Origin: Runella sp. CRIBMP
GTDB taxonomy: Bacteria; Bacteroidota; Bacteroidia; Cytophagales; Spirosomataceae
DNA: 64,000 nt
Direction of reading: 5' to 3'
Assembly: GCF_009905605.1 (NCBI RefSeq)
Contig: NZ_JAAAKZ010000001.1
Coordinates: forward strand, 620,001-684,000
Part shown: positions 25,993 to 33,721 of the stretch, piece by piece
Position numbering within the stretch: the first letter of the stretch is position 1
Layout: every line of letters begins with the position of its first letter
Program-made: the position numbers and the translations under genes
The notes under the pieces: generated by a model
What the model was told of the DNA's origin: nothing
Seen by the model: the letters and a program-made list of their open reading frames with translations, nothing else
The model's database searches: none

Positions 25993-27300
25993 ATGAAAAA
26001 ACTCTTTACAAATTTGACCTTTTGGGTCTTAACCGCGATTACCTTGGGTGTGTTATTGGGGCATTATTATCCTTCGGTGGCGTTGCAACCCATTCTGGAA
26101 AAGCCCATCAAATTCAACTTATGGATTTCCGAATTTGAAATCAAAACTACTTTTAGCGAGTTTTTAAGCAGTCTTTTCATCAGTATTGTCAAACTTTTTA
26201 TCAACCCCATCATTTTTGTGACCATCACGCTCGGGATCATCAGCATGGGTGACCTCAAAAAAGTGGGTAAAGTAGGCGCGAAAGCCTTGCTTTATTTTGA
26301 AGTGGTGACTACCATTGCACTCATCGTTGGGGTATTGGTTGCCAATATTATTCGCCCCGGCGACGGCGTAATGACCGAGGCGATTCAGGGAGGCGATATT
26401 TCAAAATATACCAAAAGTGCGGTGGCGTTTAGTTGGTGGAAGTTCTTTTGGGACAATGTTACGTTGCAGGTGTTAGTGGTAGCCATCGTGTCGGGAATCG
26501 TCATCAGCGGTCGTTCGATTCGGCACAAAGTCGTTGAGTTTCTGACGCCTGTTTCCAAAACCATTTTTTGGGGATTGCACAAAGTCATGTTGTTGGCGCC
26601 CATCGGTGCGTTTGGGGGTATGGCATTTACAATCAGCAAGTACGGCATCAAAACCTTGCTGCCACTCGCCAAACTCATGCTGACGGTATATGTCACCATG
26701 GCCCTGTTTGTGTTTGTGGTGCTTTACCTTGTGTTGCGTTACTACAAAGTCAGTATTTTTAAGTTTCTGCACTACATCCGAGAAGAGCTGTTGATTGTGC
26801 TCGGCACGTCATCGTCGGAGGCAGGATTGCCCTCGCTCATGGAAAAATTGGAGCGTATGGGTTGCTCAAAATCGGTGGTTGGCTTGGTGGTTCCTGCGGG
26901 CTATTCGTTCAATTTGGACGGAACTACCATTTACCTTTCCATGGCGGTGATTTTTCTGGCGCAAGTGTTTAACGTTCACCTTGACCTTGGGCAGATTTTG
27001 ACCATCATCGGTATTCTGATGATTACCTCTAAGGGGGCGGCGGGCGTTACGGGGAGCGGTTTTATTGTGTTGGCCAGTACATTGTCGGCCATCAAAGTGA
27101 TTCCGGTAGAAGGTTTGGCGTTGCTGTTGGGGGTAGACCGATTTATGTCGGAGGCTCGGGCTATCACCAATTTTATCGGAAACGGCGTGGCCACGATTTG
27201 GATTGCCAACAACGAAAAAGAGTTTAATCGGCACAAAATGGGCTATGCCTTCGGGCACGTGGAGCGCTTTGAAGATATCAAAACGGATAATTTAGATTAG
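25993..27300 (+). CDS. Dicarboxylate/amino acid:cation symporter (DAACS family)
   Basis: This inner-membrane symporter of 435 residues begins at the ATG at 25993; the longer open frame overlaps the AEC gene out of phase. DAACS hallmarks are present: the serine-rich re-entrant loop 'VLGTSSSEAGLPSLMEKL', the TM7 segment 'VPAGYSFNLDGTTIYLSMA', the loop 'TSKGAAGVTGSGFIVLAS', and the binding-site region 'GVDRFMSEARAITNFIGNGVA'. Family members import glutamate, aspartate or C4-dicarboxylates with H+ or Na+. It is the last gene of the plus-strand block. Its stop overlaps the stop of the convergent acetyltransferase gene by 4 bp. Confidence 0.9.
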   Translation: MKKLFTNLTFWVLTAITLGVLLGHYYPSVALQPILEKPIKFNLWISEFEIKTTFSEFLSSLFISIVKLFINPIIFVTITLGIISMGDLKKVGKVGAKALLYFEVVTTIALIVGVLVANIIRPGDGVMTEAIQGGDISKYTKSAVAFSWWKFFWDNVTLQVLVVAIVSGIVISGRSIRHKVVEFLTPVSKTIFWGLHKVMLLAPIGAFGGMAFTISKYGIKTLLPLAKLMLTVYVTMALFVFVVLYLVLRYYKVSIFKFLHYIREELLIVLGTSSSEAGLPSLMEKLERMGCSKSVVGLVVPAGYSFNLDGTTIYLSMAVIFLAQVFNVHLDLGQILTIIGILMITSKGAAGVTGSGFIVLASTLSAIKVIPVEGLALLLGVDRFMSEARAITNFIGNGVATIWIANNEKEFNRHKMGYAFGHVERFEDIKTDNLD

Positions 27301-27755
27301 GCTTCTCGTATCATAATGGCGTGTGGAATGCCGTCTTCTAGGTAATCTTCGCCAGTTGATTGAAAACCAAACGATTCGTAAAACTTCAAAAGATACTTTT
27401 GCGCGCCGATTTTGATGGGTTGGCGGCCGTATAGTTGCTCACATTGTTGGATGGAATAAGACATTAGTTTTTGACCAATACCTTGTCCGCGTACTTTATT
27501 GGAAGTGGCCACGCGACCGATAGAAGTGTAGCCTTCAAACGATAAGTTGACATCAAACAGGCGTGTATAGGCAACCAAATCGCCGTCTTCGTCGTAGCCT
27601 AAACAATGATGCGCCACAAAGTCTTTTTTGTCGGCGTCGTGAAAAGGGCAATTTTGTTCAACGATAAAAACGTCGATTCGCAGCGCCAACACATCATACA
27701 ATTGGCGCAGACTGAGGCTGTCGAAAGGAAGGCACTGAAAGGTAACGGTACTCAT
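27297..27755 (-). CDS. ElaA-like GNAT N-acetyltransferase
   Basis: This 152-residue cytoplasmic acetyltransferase has the ElaA pattern: 'ALRIDVFIVEQNCPFHDADKKD' near the start, and acetyl-CoA motif A 'IGRVATSNKVRGQGIGQKL' (RGxGIG). The conserved end includes 'KIGAQKYLLKFYESFGF' and 'YLEDGIPHAIMIREA'. The physiological substrate of ElaA proteins is not settled. The gene is convergent with the symporter gene (4-bp overlap of stop codons). It is divergent from the TatD-like gene, with about 50 bp between starts, so both promoters must sit in that short gap. Confidence 0.87.
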   Translation of the reverse strand: MSTVTFQCLPFDSLSLRQLYDVLALRIDVFIVEQNCPFHDADKKDFVAHHCLGYDEDGDLVAYTRLFDVNLSFEGYTSIGRVATSNKVRGQGIGQKLMSYSIQQCEQLYGRQPIKIGAQKYLLKFYESFGFQSTGEDYLEDGIPHAIMIREA

Positions 27756-27804
27756 GTTGGACGAAGTTTAATAACTTTGAGGTTATTCTGAAATTTTCGC
27801 AAAG

Positions 27805-28470
27805 TTGACACAATTTCTCAATTTTCACACCCACAATTTTCCATCCACGCCCCAAGAGAAAAGTATTTACAATCTTCTCATACAAGACTTTAGGCGGTTT
27901 GGAGAGGTCGAAAACAACTGGCTTTCGGCGGGAATCCACCCGTGGTATGCCCATCCTGAAGATTGGCAAAGCCAACTGACAGCGGTTGCGCAGGTGGCGG
28001 GCCATAAAAACGTGCTTGCCATTGGTGAGTGCGGTCTTGATAGGGGAATTTTGCTTCCTTTAGAAACGCAATTGAAGATTTTTGCGGCTCAGGTAAAGTT
28101 GGCCGAACAGCTGCAAAAACCTGTTATTATTCACTGTGTACGGGCATTTAACGAGCTTTTACAATGGAAAAAACAAGTGAAACCTTCGGTTCCGTTGATT
28201 GTCCACGGCTTTAATAATAAGCCCGAAATCATGCAGCAATTATTAGCGCATGGTTTTTACTTTTCGCTCGGGGTAGCCTTGCTCAACCCAGAATCAAATG
28301 CGCTAAAGGTGTTGAAAACCATTCCTTTAACACGGTTGTTTCTGGAGAATGATGATCGTAATACGCCCATTGAAAAGATATACGAAGCGGCGGCTGTGCA
28401 GTTAGAAATCCCGATTTCTGCGTTAAAAAATCAAATTTGGACTAACTTTGCAACGGTGTTCAACCAGTAG
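27805..28470 (+). CDS. TatD-family metal-dependent hydrolase, TTG start
   Basis: This 221-residue protein of the amidohydrolase TIM-barrel fold has metal-site segments 'FHTHNF' (HxH), 'AIGECGLDRG' (Glu), 'VIIHCVRAFNELL' (His), 'PLIVHGFNN' (His) and 'FLENDDRNTP' (Asp, where most TatD proteins read ETD). It is shorter than the roughly 260 residues of E. coli TatD, as many Bacteroidota homologues are. The frame is closed by TGA at 27778-27780 and has no ATG before the HxH motif, so TTG at 27805 is the most reasonable start. Family members are Mg-dependent 3'-5' DNases or related phosphodiesterases; a quality-control or repair role is likely but inferred. Confidence 0.82.
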   Translation: MTQFLNFHTHNFPSTPQEKSIYNLLIQDFRRFGEVENNWLSAGIHPWYAHPEDWQSQLTAVAQVAGHKNVLAIGECGLDRGILLPLETQLKIFAAQVKLAEQLQKPVIIHCVRAFNELLQWKKQVKPSVPLIVHGFNNKPEIMQQLLAHGFYFSLGVALLNPESNALKVLKTIPLTRLFLENDDRNTPIEKIYEAAAVQLEIPISALKNQIWTNFATVFNQ

Positions 28471-28540
28471 AGAAAAATTAGTCTTTTTATTGGAAATGCC
28501 GATTCTCTATTTACTAACCCATTAGTTTTACTGTAAAAAA

Positions 28541-29347
28541 ATGGCTGATTTGTCATGGCTTTCACGCACGCATTTGTTGGTGGGAGATGAAGGATTGACC
28601 CAACTTCAACGAGCCCATGTGTTGGTGGTTGGACTAGGCGGTGTAGGCTCTTTTGCGGCCGAATTTATTGCCCGTTCGGGGGTGGGGGCCATGACCATCG
28701 TGGATGGCGATGTGGTAGATCCTTCTAACCGAAACCGCCAATTGCCAGCGCTTGCCACTACGCACGGATTGCCTAAGGCCGACCTCATGGCTGAGCGCCT
28801 CTTGGCCATCAATCCTGAATTAAAACTAAGGGTTGTGAAAGAGTTCTTGACCCCTGAAAAGGTCCGCGATATTATGGAAACGGGGCCGTATGATTATGTT
28901 ATGGATTGTATCGATAGCATTACGCCCAAGTTAACACTCCTGTCAACGTCATTGAATTATAATTATCCGTTGATTAGCTCCATGGGGGCGGGTGGAAAGT
29001 ACGACCCCACGCAGCTCAAAGTTGCCGATTTGTTTGACACTTACGAGTGTATGTTGGCGCATTATGTGCGCAAGCGATTAAAAAAATACGGGATTGAGTC
29101 AGGAATCAAAGTGGTGTTTTCGACGGAGAAAGTTCAGAAAGAATCGCTCATGCTGACCGACGGCAATAATTTTAAACGTTCGGCCTATGGTACCATTTCG
29201 TACATCCCAGCTACCTTCGGAAGTGTTTGTGCCTCAGTCGTTATTCGTGAATTACTTGGTCAAAAAGTGGAGTTGCACAAAAATCCGCTGAAAGAAATCA
29301 AGAAAAAACAACAACGAAAGAAGCTGAAGAAGCCACAAAAAGACTAA
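28541..29347 (+). CDS. tcdA: tRNA threonylcarbamoyladenosine dehydratase
   Basis: This 268-residue E1-like enzyme of the ThiF/HesA fold converts t6A37 of tRNA to the cyclic form ct6A using ATP. It shows the nucleotide-binding loop 'VLVVGLGGVGSFAAEFIARSG', the Asp/Arg/Asn segment 'IVDGDVVDPSNRNRQLPAL', 'DYVMDCIDSITPK' and the tail 'GSVCASVVIRELLG'. 'ISSMGAGGKYDPTQLKVADL' is typical of TcdA as against ThiF or MoeB. The C-terminus is very basic (IKKKQQRKKLKK), consistent with tRNA binding. It follows the TatD-like gene by 70 bp and precedes the GntR regulator by 21 bp. Confidence 0.9.
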   Translation: MADLSWLSRTHLLVGDEGLTQLQRAHVLVVGLGGVGSFAAEFIARSGVGAMTIVDGDVVDPSNRNRQLPALATTHGLPKADLMAERLLAINPELKLRVVKEFLTPEKVRDIMETGPYDYVMDCIDSITPKLTLLSTSLNYNYPLISSMGAGGKYDPTQLKVADLFDTYECMLAHYVRKRLKKYGIESGIKVVFSTEKVQKESLMLTDGNNFKRSAYGTISYIPATFGSVCASVVIRELLGQKVELHKNPLKEIKKKQQRKKLKKPQKD

Positions 29348-29368
29348 ATTTGAAAAAAGTACCGGCGT

Positions 29369-30388
29369 ATGTCATTTACCCTTCACTTGAATCACGACGC
29401 TAAAACCCCTAAATATAAGCAGATTGTAAAATCTGTTATTGACGGGGTTGAAAGAGGTTCTCTAAAGCGTCATCAGCAATTGCCTTCAATCAATGAATTG
29501 AGTGAAGAATATTACTTGGCCCGTGATACTGTCGAAAAAGCCTACAAAGAACTAAAAGCCCTAGGCATCATTGATTCGGTACGCGGAAAGGGATATTATA
29601 TACTCAATGAAAAACCGAAACAAATTCGGATTTTGTTGGTAATGAACAAGCTAAGTGCTTACAAAAAGGCTATTTATGAGTCTTTTGTGGCTACATTGGG
29701 GGAGCGGGCCACGGTTACGTTGCACATTCACCACGGCAGTCTTCGTATTTTTAGGGATATTGTTAAAGACAGCGTGGGGCATTATCATTCGTACGTTGTC
29801 ATGCCTCACTTTTACAATGACGTCAACATATCGTCAATTGTTGATACTTTACGCCAAATTCCTGCCAATGAATTGGTGCTGTTGGATAAAGAAATTCCCG
29901 AGCTGACGGAAGCACATTCCAGCATTTATCAGGACTTTACCAATGATTTGTACGGTGCCTTAGAGTCGGGTCAGGATTTGTTGGACAAGTATACTGAGTT
30001 GGTTTTAGTGTTCCCAAAAGATGTCAAATACCCGCCCGAAATTGTGCGTGGATTTCGGAATTTTTGCGCCCATTTTCATAAAAACGGCCGAACCATCGAA
30101 AGTGCCTCTTCTGAAACCGAACTAAAAGGCCGCGCTTATGCGGTATTGGAAGATTCGGATTTGGCCGAGTTGGTCAAAAAAGCAAAGCAGCAGGGCCTTA
30201 TATTGGGCAAAGATGTGGGGGTCATGGCCTTCAATGATACGCCGCTCAAAGAAGTACTGGCGGATGGCATCACGGTGATTTCTACCGACCACGAACAGAT
30301 GGGCCGCTCAGCGGCGGAGTTGATTTTAGAGGGCAATACCGCCCAAATTAAAAACCCCTTTGGGCTGATTCGTCGAGGCTCATTGTAA
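29369..30388 (+). CDS. GntR/LacI-type transcriptional regulator
   Basis: This 339-residue cytoplasmic regulator has an N-terminal GntR winged helix (residues 10-78: 'KYKQIVKSVIDGVERGSLKRHQ', 'LPSINELSEEYYLARDTVEKAY', 'GIIDSVRGKGYYI'). It is joined to a periplasmic-binding-protein-like sensor of the LacI/GalR kind ('LGKDVGVMAFNDTPLKEVLADGITVIST', 'MGRSAAELIL'). Bacteroidota regulators with this layout control carbohydrate genes and bind a sugar. It is followed, 84 bp away, by a secreted esterase whose leader holds an 11-bp inverted repeat, a candidate operator for this protein (inference). Confidence 0.85.
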   Translation: MSFTLHLNHDAKTPKYKQIVKSVIDGVERGSLKRHQQLPSINELSEEYYLARDTVEKAYKELKALGIIDSVRGKGYYILNEKPKQIRILLVMNKLSAYKKAIYESFVATLGERATVTLHIHHGSLRIFRDIVKDSVGHYHSYVVMPHFYNDVNISSIVDTLRQIPANELVLLDKEIPELTEAHSSIYQDFTNDLYGALESGQDLLDKYTELVLVFPKDVKYPPEIVRGFRNFCAHFHKNGRTIESASSETELKGRAYAVLEDSDLAELVKKAKQQGLILGKDVGVMAFNDTPLKEVLADGITVISTDHEQMGRSAAELILEGNTAQIKNPFGLIRRGSL

Positions 30389-30428
30389 GGGAAAGATTTT
30401 ATGGGTTAAATCATTCAAAAAGTGCCGA

Positions 30429-30468
30429 ATAAGTTGTAAAATTGAATAATCATCAACTTACAACTTAT
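30429..30468 (+). promoter_or_regulatory. Inverted repeat, candidate operator or leader hairpin
   Basis: ATAAGTTGTAA (30429-30439) is repeated exactly in inverse orientation (TTACAACTTAT, 30458-30468), centres 29 bp apart. It ends 4 bp before the esterase ATG. A dimeric regulator such as the neighbouring GntR/LacI protein could bind it, or it could fold over the ribosome site. Confidence 0.5.
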
Positions 30469-30472
30469 CAAT

Positions 30473-32182
30473 ATGCATCGTCTTCTACTGCTCGTATGTG
30501 CTTGTTGGGCTACCTTTGCCTCCGCCCAAACCCAGTTTTCTGTTACTTTTCCGACGGCCAAAGGCGCTTCATTTGATGGCCGTCTGATGTTGTTTTTGGC
30601 AAAAGACAACAAATCGGAGCCGCGCTTTCAAGTAAGCGACGATGCCAATTCGCAGCAATTATTCGGTCAAAATGTGGACGGTTGGCAGGCTGGCAAACCA
30701 ACGTTAGTAGGGGCTTCGGCCTTTGGTTATCCCGTCAAATCCCTCACTGATTTCCCCGCTGGCGAATATTGGGTACAGGCACTTTTGCATAAATACGAAA
30801 CCTTTAAACTCAAAACTGGATATACCGTTAAGCTACCAATGGACCGTGGCGAAGGCCAAAACTACCGTACGGCTCCTGGAAACTTGTATTCAAAACCGTT
30901 CAAAATCAAGTTTGACCCCAAAGCCAAGCAGGTGGTAAAAATCGTGCTTGATCAGGAAAATCCGCCCATTGTTGAGCCCAAAGACACCAAATACATCAAA
31001 CATATCAAGATTCAGAGTAAAATGCTGACGGAATTTTGGGGGCGGCCCATGTATTTGGGAGCGCACGTGCTCTTGCCGCATGGGTTTGATGTGCATCCCG
31101 AAGCCAAATATCCACTCTGTATCAACCACGGCCATTTTCCCACCGATTTTGATGGTTTCAAAGAAACCCCGCCCCCTGCCGATATGGACACCACCGATTA
31201 TGTAGCGCGCTTTGGGGTGTATGGCTATAAAAAATTTGTATGGCAGGAAGCGTATAATTTTTATAAGCAGTGGACGAGTAAGGATTTTCCACGTATGCTT
31301 ATCATTGAAATTCAGCACGCTACGCCGTATTACGATGACTCCTACGCGGTCAATTCGGCCAATATGGGCCCATACGGCGATGCCATCACGTACGAGTTGA
31401 TTCCCGAAATTGAAAAACGTTTTCGCGGAATAGGGCAGGGTTGGGCGCGTTTTCTGTACGGTGGAAGTACGGGTGGTTGGGAAGCGTTGGCCGCGCAGGT
31501 ATTTTATCCCGATGAATACAACGGCTGTTTTGCCGCCTGCCCAGACCCGATTACGTTTGAGGCCTACACGGTGGTTGATATTTACAAAGACGAAAACGCC
31601 TATTTTTTGCCTGGGGATTTCAAAAAAACGCCTCGACCAGGTATGCGTAACTACCTCGGTCAGGTTAAATGTACCATTGAAGAAATCAACCAACGAGAAT
31701 TGGCCATCGGCGATAATTCCCGCTCCGGCGACCAATGGGATATTTGGCAGGCTACCTATTCACCCGTGGGTGAAAATGGGTACCCCAAACCGATTTGGGA
31801 CAAAGCAACTGGAAAAATCGACCATTCCGTGGCAAAATATTGGTCAGAAAACTACGATTTAATGCATATTCTGAAACGTCAGTGGGCTACGGTCGGGAAG
31901 AAATTACAGGGTAAAATCCACATTTATTGCGGCGATATGGACAACTATTATCTCAACAACGCTGTTTATTTGATGGAAGATTATTTAAAAACTACCAAAA
32001 ATCCGCACTACGACGGTGAGGTAAAATACGGCGACCGCTTTGAGCATTGCTGGAACGGCGACCCCAATCAGCCCAACCACGTGACCCGCCTGCGGTACAA
32101 TACGATGTATATCCCCAAAATCCTCAAACGCATTGAAGCGGGTGCTCCTGCGGGTGCTGATTTGAAGAGCTGGCGGTATTGA
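30473..32182 (+). CDS. Large secreted esterase-like alpha/beta hydrolase
   Basis: This 569-residue protein has a signal peptide (HRLLLLVCACWATFASAQ). The first 180 residues form a beta-rich N-terminal region ('SVTFPTAKGASFDGRLMLFL'). A C-terminal esterase-D-like domain follows with 'YPLCINHGHFPTDFDGFK', the nucleophile elbow 'FLYGGSTGGWEALAAQ' (GxSxG-like, GGSTGG) and a late His-containing segment 'GDRFEHCWNGDP'. 'GKIHIYCGDMDNYYLNNAVY' probably supplies the acid. The substrate is unknown; the size and export suggest an ester on a large extracellular molecule. It is adjacent to the GntR/LacI regulator and ends in a hairpin terminator. Confidence 0.75.
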   Translation: MHRLLLLVCACWATFASAQTQFSVTFPTAKGASFDGRLMLFLAKDNKSEPRFQVSDDANSQQLFGQNVDGWQAGKPTLVGASAFGYPVKSLTDFPAGEYWVQALLHKYETFKLKTGYTVKLPMDRGEGQNYRTAPGNLYSKPFKIKFDPKAKQVVKIVLDQENPPIVEPKDTKYIKHIKIQSKMLTEFWGRPMYLGAHVLLPHGFDVHPEAKYPLCINHGHFPTDFDGFKETPPPADMDTTDYVARFGVYGYKKFVWQEAYNFYKQWTSKDFPRMLIIEIQHATPYYDDSYAVNSANMGPYGDAITYELIPEIEKRFRGIGQGWARFLYGGSTGGWEALAAQVFYPDEYNGCFAACPDPITFEAYTVVDIYKDENAYFLPGDFKKTPRPGMRNYLGQVKCTIEEINQRELAIGDNSRSGDQWDIWQATYSPVGENGYPKPIWDKATGKIDHSVAKYWSENYDLMHILKRQWATVGKKLQGKIHIYCGDMDNYYLNNAVYLMEDYLKTTKNPHYDGEVKYGDRFEHCWNGDPNQPNHVTRLRYNTMYIPKILKRIEAGAPAGADLKSWRY

Positions 32183-32189
32183 TCTGGGT

Positions 32190-32230
32190 GAGTGGGTTTG
32201 TGTTTTGAGATGCAAACCCACTCAAGTTTA
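32190..32230 (+). terminator. Hairpin terminator after the esterase gene
   Basis: GAGTGGGTTTG (32190-32200) pairs perfectly with CAAACCCACTC (32213-32223), and AAGTTTAAT follows. The T-run is short, so termination may be partial. Confidence 0.6.
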
Positions 32231-32256
32231 ATACTAAATAAAAGCCAAAAATCCTT

Positions 32257-32871
32257 ATGAAAACAGTGGCTCATTGGTTAGTGTGTTGGGTAATGGTCAG
32301 TTACTCTGCAATGGCCCAGCAGGTCAGTACGTATGCCGATAGCTTGGAAAAGCACCGTGAAAACTACCGTCAGGATTTCTTAAAGAGTGCAGGTTCTCCG
32401 CTCAAACAGGAAGATTTACCTTTTCTGCGGTTTTATGAAGCCAATCCTAAGTTGAAAATCCAAGCCCATTTTGAACTTACGCCCGATGCCGAGCCATTCA
32501 CGATGGCAACGAGCGATGGCAAAAGAACGGCTTATGTGAAGTTTGGGGTTGTAAGCTTTAAGGTAAACAACAAAACGTATCAGTTGTCGGTATATCGAAG
32601 CCCCGCCCTGATGAAAATGCCTGATTACCGAGATTATGTGTTTATTCCTTTTCGGGATGGAACCTCAGGCAAAGAAACTTACGGCGGCGGGCGATACCTA
32701 GATTTTCGGCTGAAAGATTTTCAAAATGGACACGTGACCATTGATTTTAATAAAGCCTATAATCCTTATTGTGCGTATTCTGATGGATACAGCTGCCCGA
32801 TTCCCCCCCGAGAAAATCACCTAACGGTACGGCTAGAAGCAGGGGAGAAGAATTATGGGAAAGAGCGTTAG
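32257..32871 (+). CDS. Secreted DUF1684 protein
   Basis: This 204-residue protein has a signal peptide (KTVAHWLVCWVMVSYSAMAQQ) and the DUF1684 pattern: 'YADSLEKHRENYRQDFLKS' at the start, 'YRDYVFIPFRDGTSGKETYGG' and 'GRYLDFRL' in the middle, and 'IDFNKAYNPYCAYSDGYSCPIPP' near the end. The two cysteines in that last segment are family features. It should be periplasmic or lipid-exposed; no enzymatic activity is known to me. It follows the esterase terminator by about 25 bp and may have its own promoter. Confidence 0.85.
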   Translation: MKTVAHWLVCWVMVSYSAMAQQVSTYADSLEKHRENYRQDFLKSAGSPLKQEDLPFLRFYEANPKLKIQAHFELTPDAEPFTMATSDGKRTAYVKFGVVSFKVNNKTYQLSVYRSPALMKMPDYRDYVFIPFRDGTSGKETYGGGRYLDFRLKDFQNGHVTIDFNKAYNPYCAYSDGYSCPIPPRENHLTVRLEAGEKNYGKER

Positions 32872-33110
32872 AGGCAGTTAATGAAACCGAAGAATATAAA
32901 ATGGTAAATTTAATATATAAAAGTATTGGTATTCAAAAAGTGATGATTTCAACAAAGCGAGGCTGATTTTAAGCGTTCCCAACCGCAGATATAGACATTT
33001 TGTTAGGAAATATTTCTAATAATGCTCTTCTCTCTTTGTTCGATAAACACTTACCCATTATTCGGGAGTTAATGGGAGATTCCATTACCATTTACAACTT
33101 TCAAGAATAG
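32862..33110 (+). pseudogene. Decayed reading frame of unknown family
   Basis: One phase across this interval is protein-like but broken. It reads 'RALEAVNETEEYKMV' and 'NLIYKSIGIQKVMISTKRG', then TGA and TAA stops at about 32964-32972, and resumes in the same phase for 45 codons, including 'FPTADIDILLGNISNNALL' and 'KHLPIIRELMGDSITIYNF', ending at TAG (33108-33110). There is no intact start and its beginning overlaps the DUF1684 gene end. It fits a degraded gene with two in-frame stops; I do not recognise the family. Confidence 0.35.
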
Positions 33111-33124
33111 CTTTTGATACGATA

Positions 33125-33640
33125 ATGAGGATAGATTGCCGATGTTGGCTTATTGGAATTTTTGTGCTTTTTATAAGCTGTCAAGGTAAAGTAAAAAAAC
33201 ACAATCCCTATTTTTCGTTGACCGATACGACGGAGCTGCGCTTACCCAACAGCACTTGGGAGGAGGTTTTGGCCGACGGAGTCTACACTGTTACTCGCGA
33301 AGCTTCCACCGAAATGCCTTATACCAACGAATACTGGGACTTTAAAGGGACGGGCTATTACCATTGTGCCGCTTGTGGAAATCTGCTTTTTAGCTCGGCC
33401 CATAAGTACGACAGCGGCACGGGTTGGCCGAGTTTTTGGCAACCTTCGGAACCAAATCGACTGCTTTTTCGGAAAGACTTTTCAGAACGGGAAGAACGTA
33501 TAGAGGTGCGTTGTCGGCGCTGCGGCGGGCATTTGGGGCATTTGTTTTACGATGGCCCTGCACCCACGCGGCAGCGGTTTTGTATGAATTCGCTGGCGTT
33601 GAAGTTTGTGGGGGGTAATGGAAGTAAACCAACTAAATAA
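33125..33640 (+). CDS. msrB: Peptide-methionine (R)-S-oxide reductase, lipoprotein form
   Basis: This 171-residue protein carries a lipoprotein-like signal (IGIFVLFISCQGK), so it should act in the periplasm, where it reduces R-methionine sulfoxide in proteins. The MsrB domain has both zinc CxxC pairs ('YHCAACGNLLF' and 'EVRCRRCGGHLGH'), the substrate region 'SGTGWPSFWQP' and the catalytic-cysteine motif 'RFCMNSLALKF' (RxCxN form). It is transcribed alone and converges on the RND efflux operon across a bidirectional terminator. Confidence 0.9.
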   Translation: MRIDCRCWLIGIFVLFISCQGKVKKHNPYFSLTDTTELRLPNSTWEEVLADGVYTVTREASTEMPYTNEYWDFKGTGYYHCAACGNLLFSSAHKYDSGTGWPSFWQPSEPNRLLFRKDFSEREERIEVRCRRCGGHLGHLFYDGPAPTRQRFCMNSLALKFVGGNGSKPTK

Positions 33641-33660
33641 CCTTTTCAGAAATAATACTA

Positions 33661-33692
33661 AAAAAGCCGCCCCAAGTGGGACGGCTTTTTTT
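33661..33692. terminator. Bidirectional Rho-independent terminator
   Basis: An 8-bp GC-rich stem (GCCGCCCC / GGGACGGC, one G-T) around AAGT is flanked by A5 on the left and T7 on the right. It serves msrB on the plus strand and the RND operon on the minus strand. Confidence 0.85.
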
Positions 33693-33721
33693 ACCAAGCA
33701 TCTCTAAACCTTTAAAATTAA

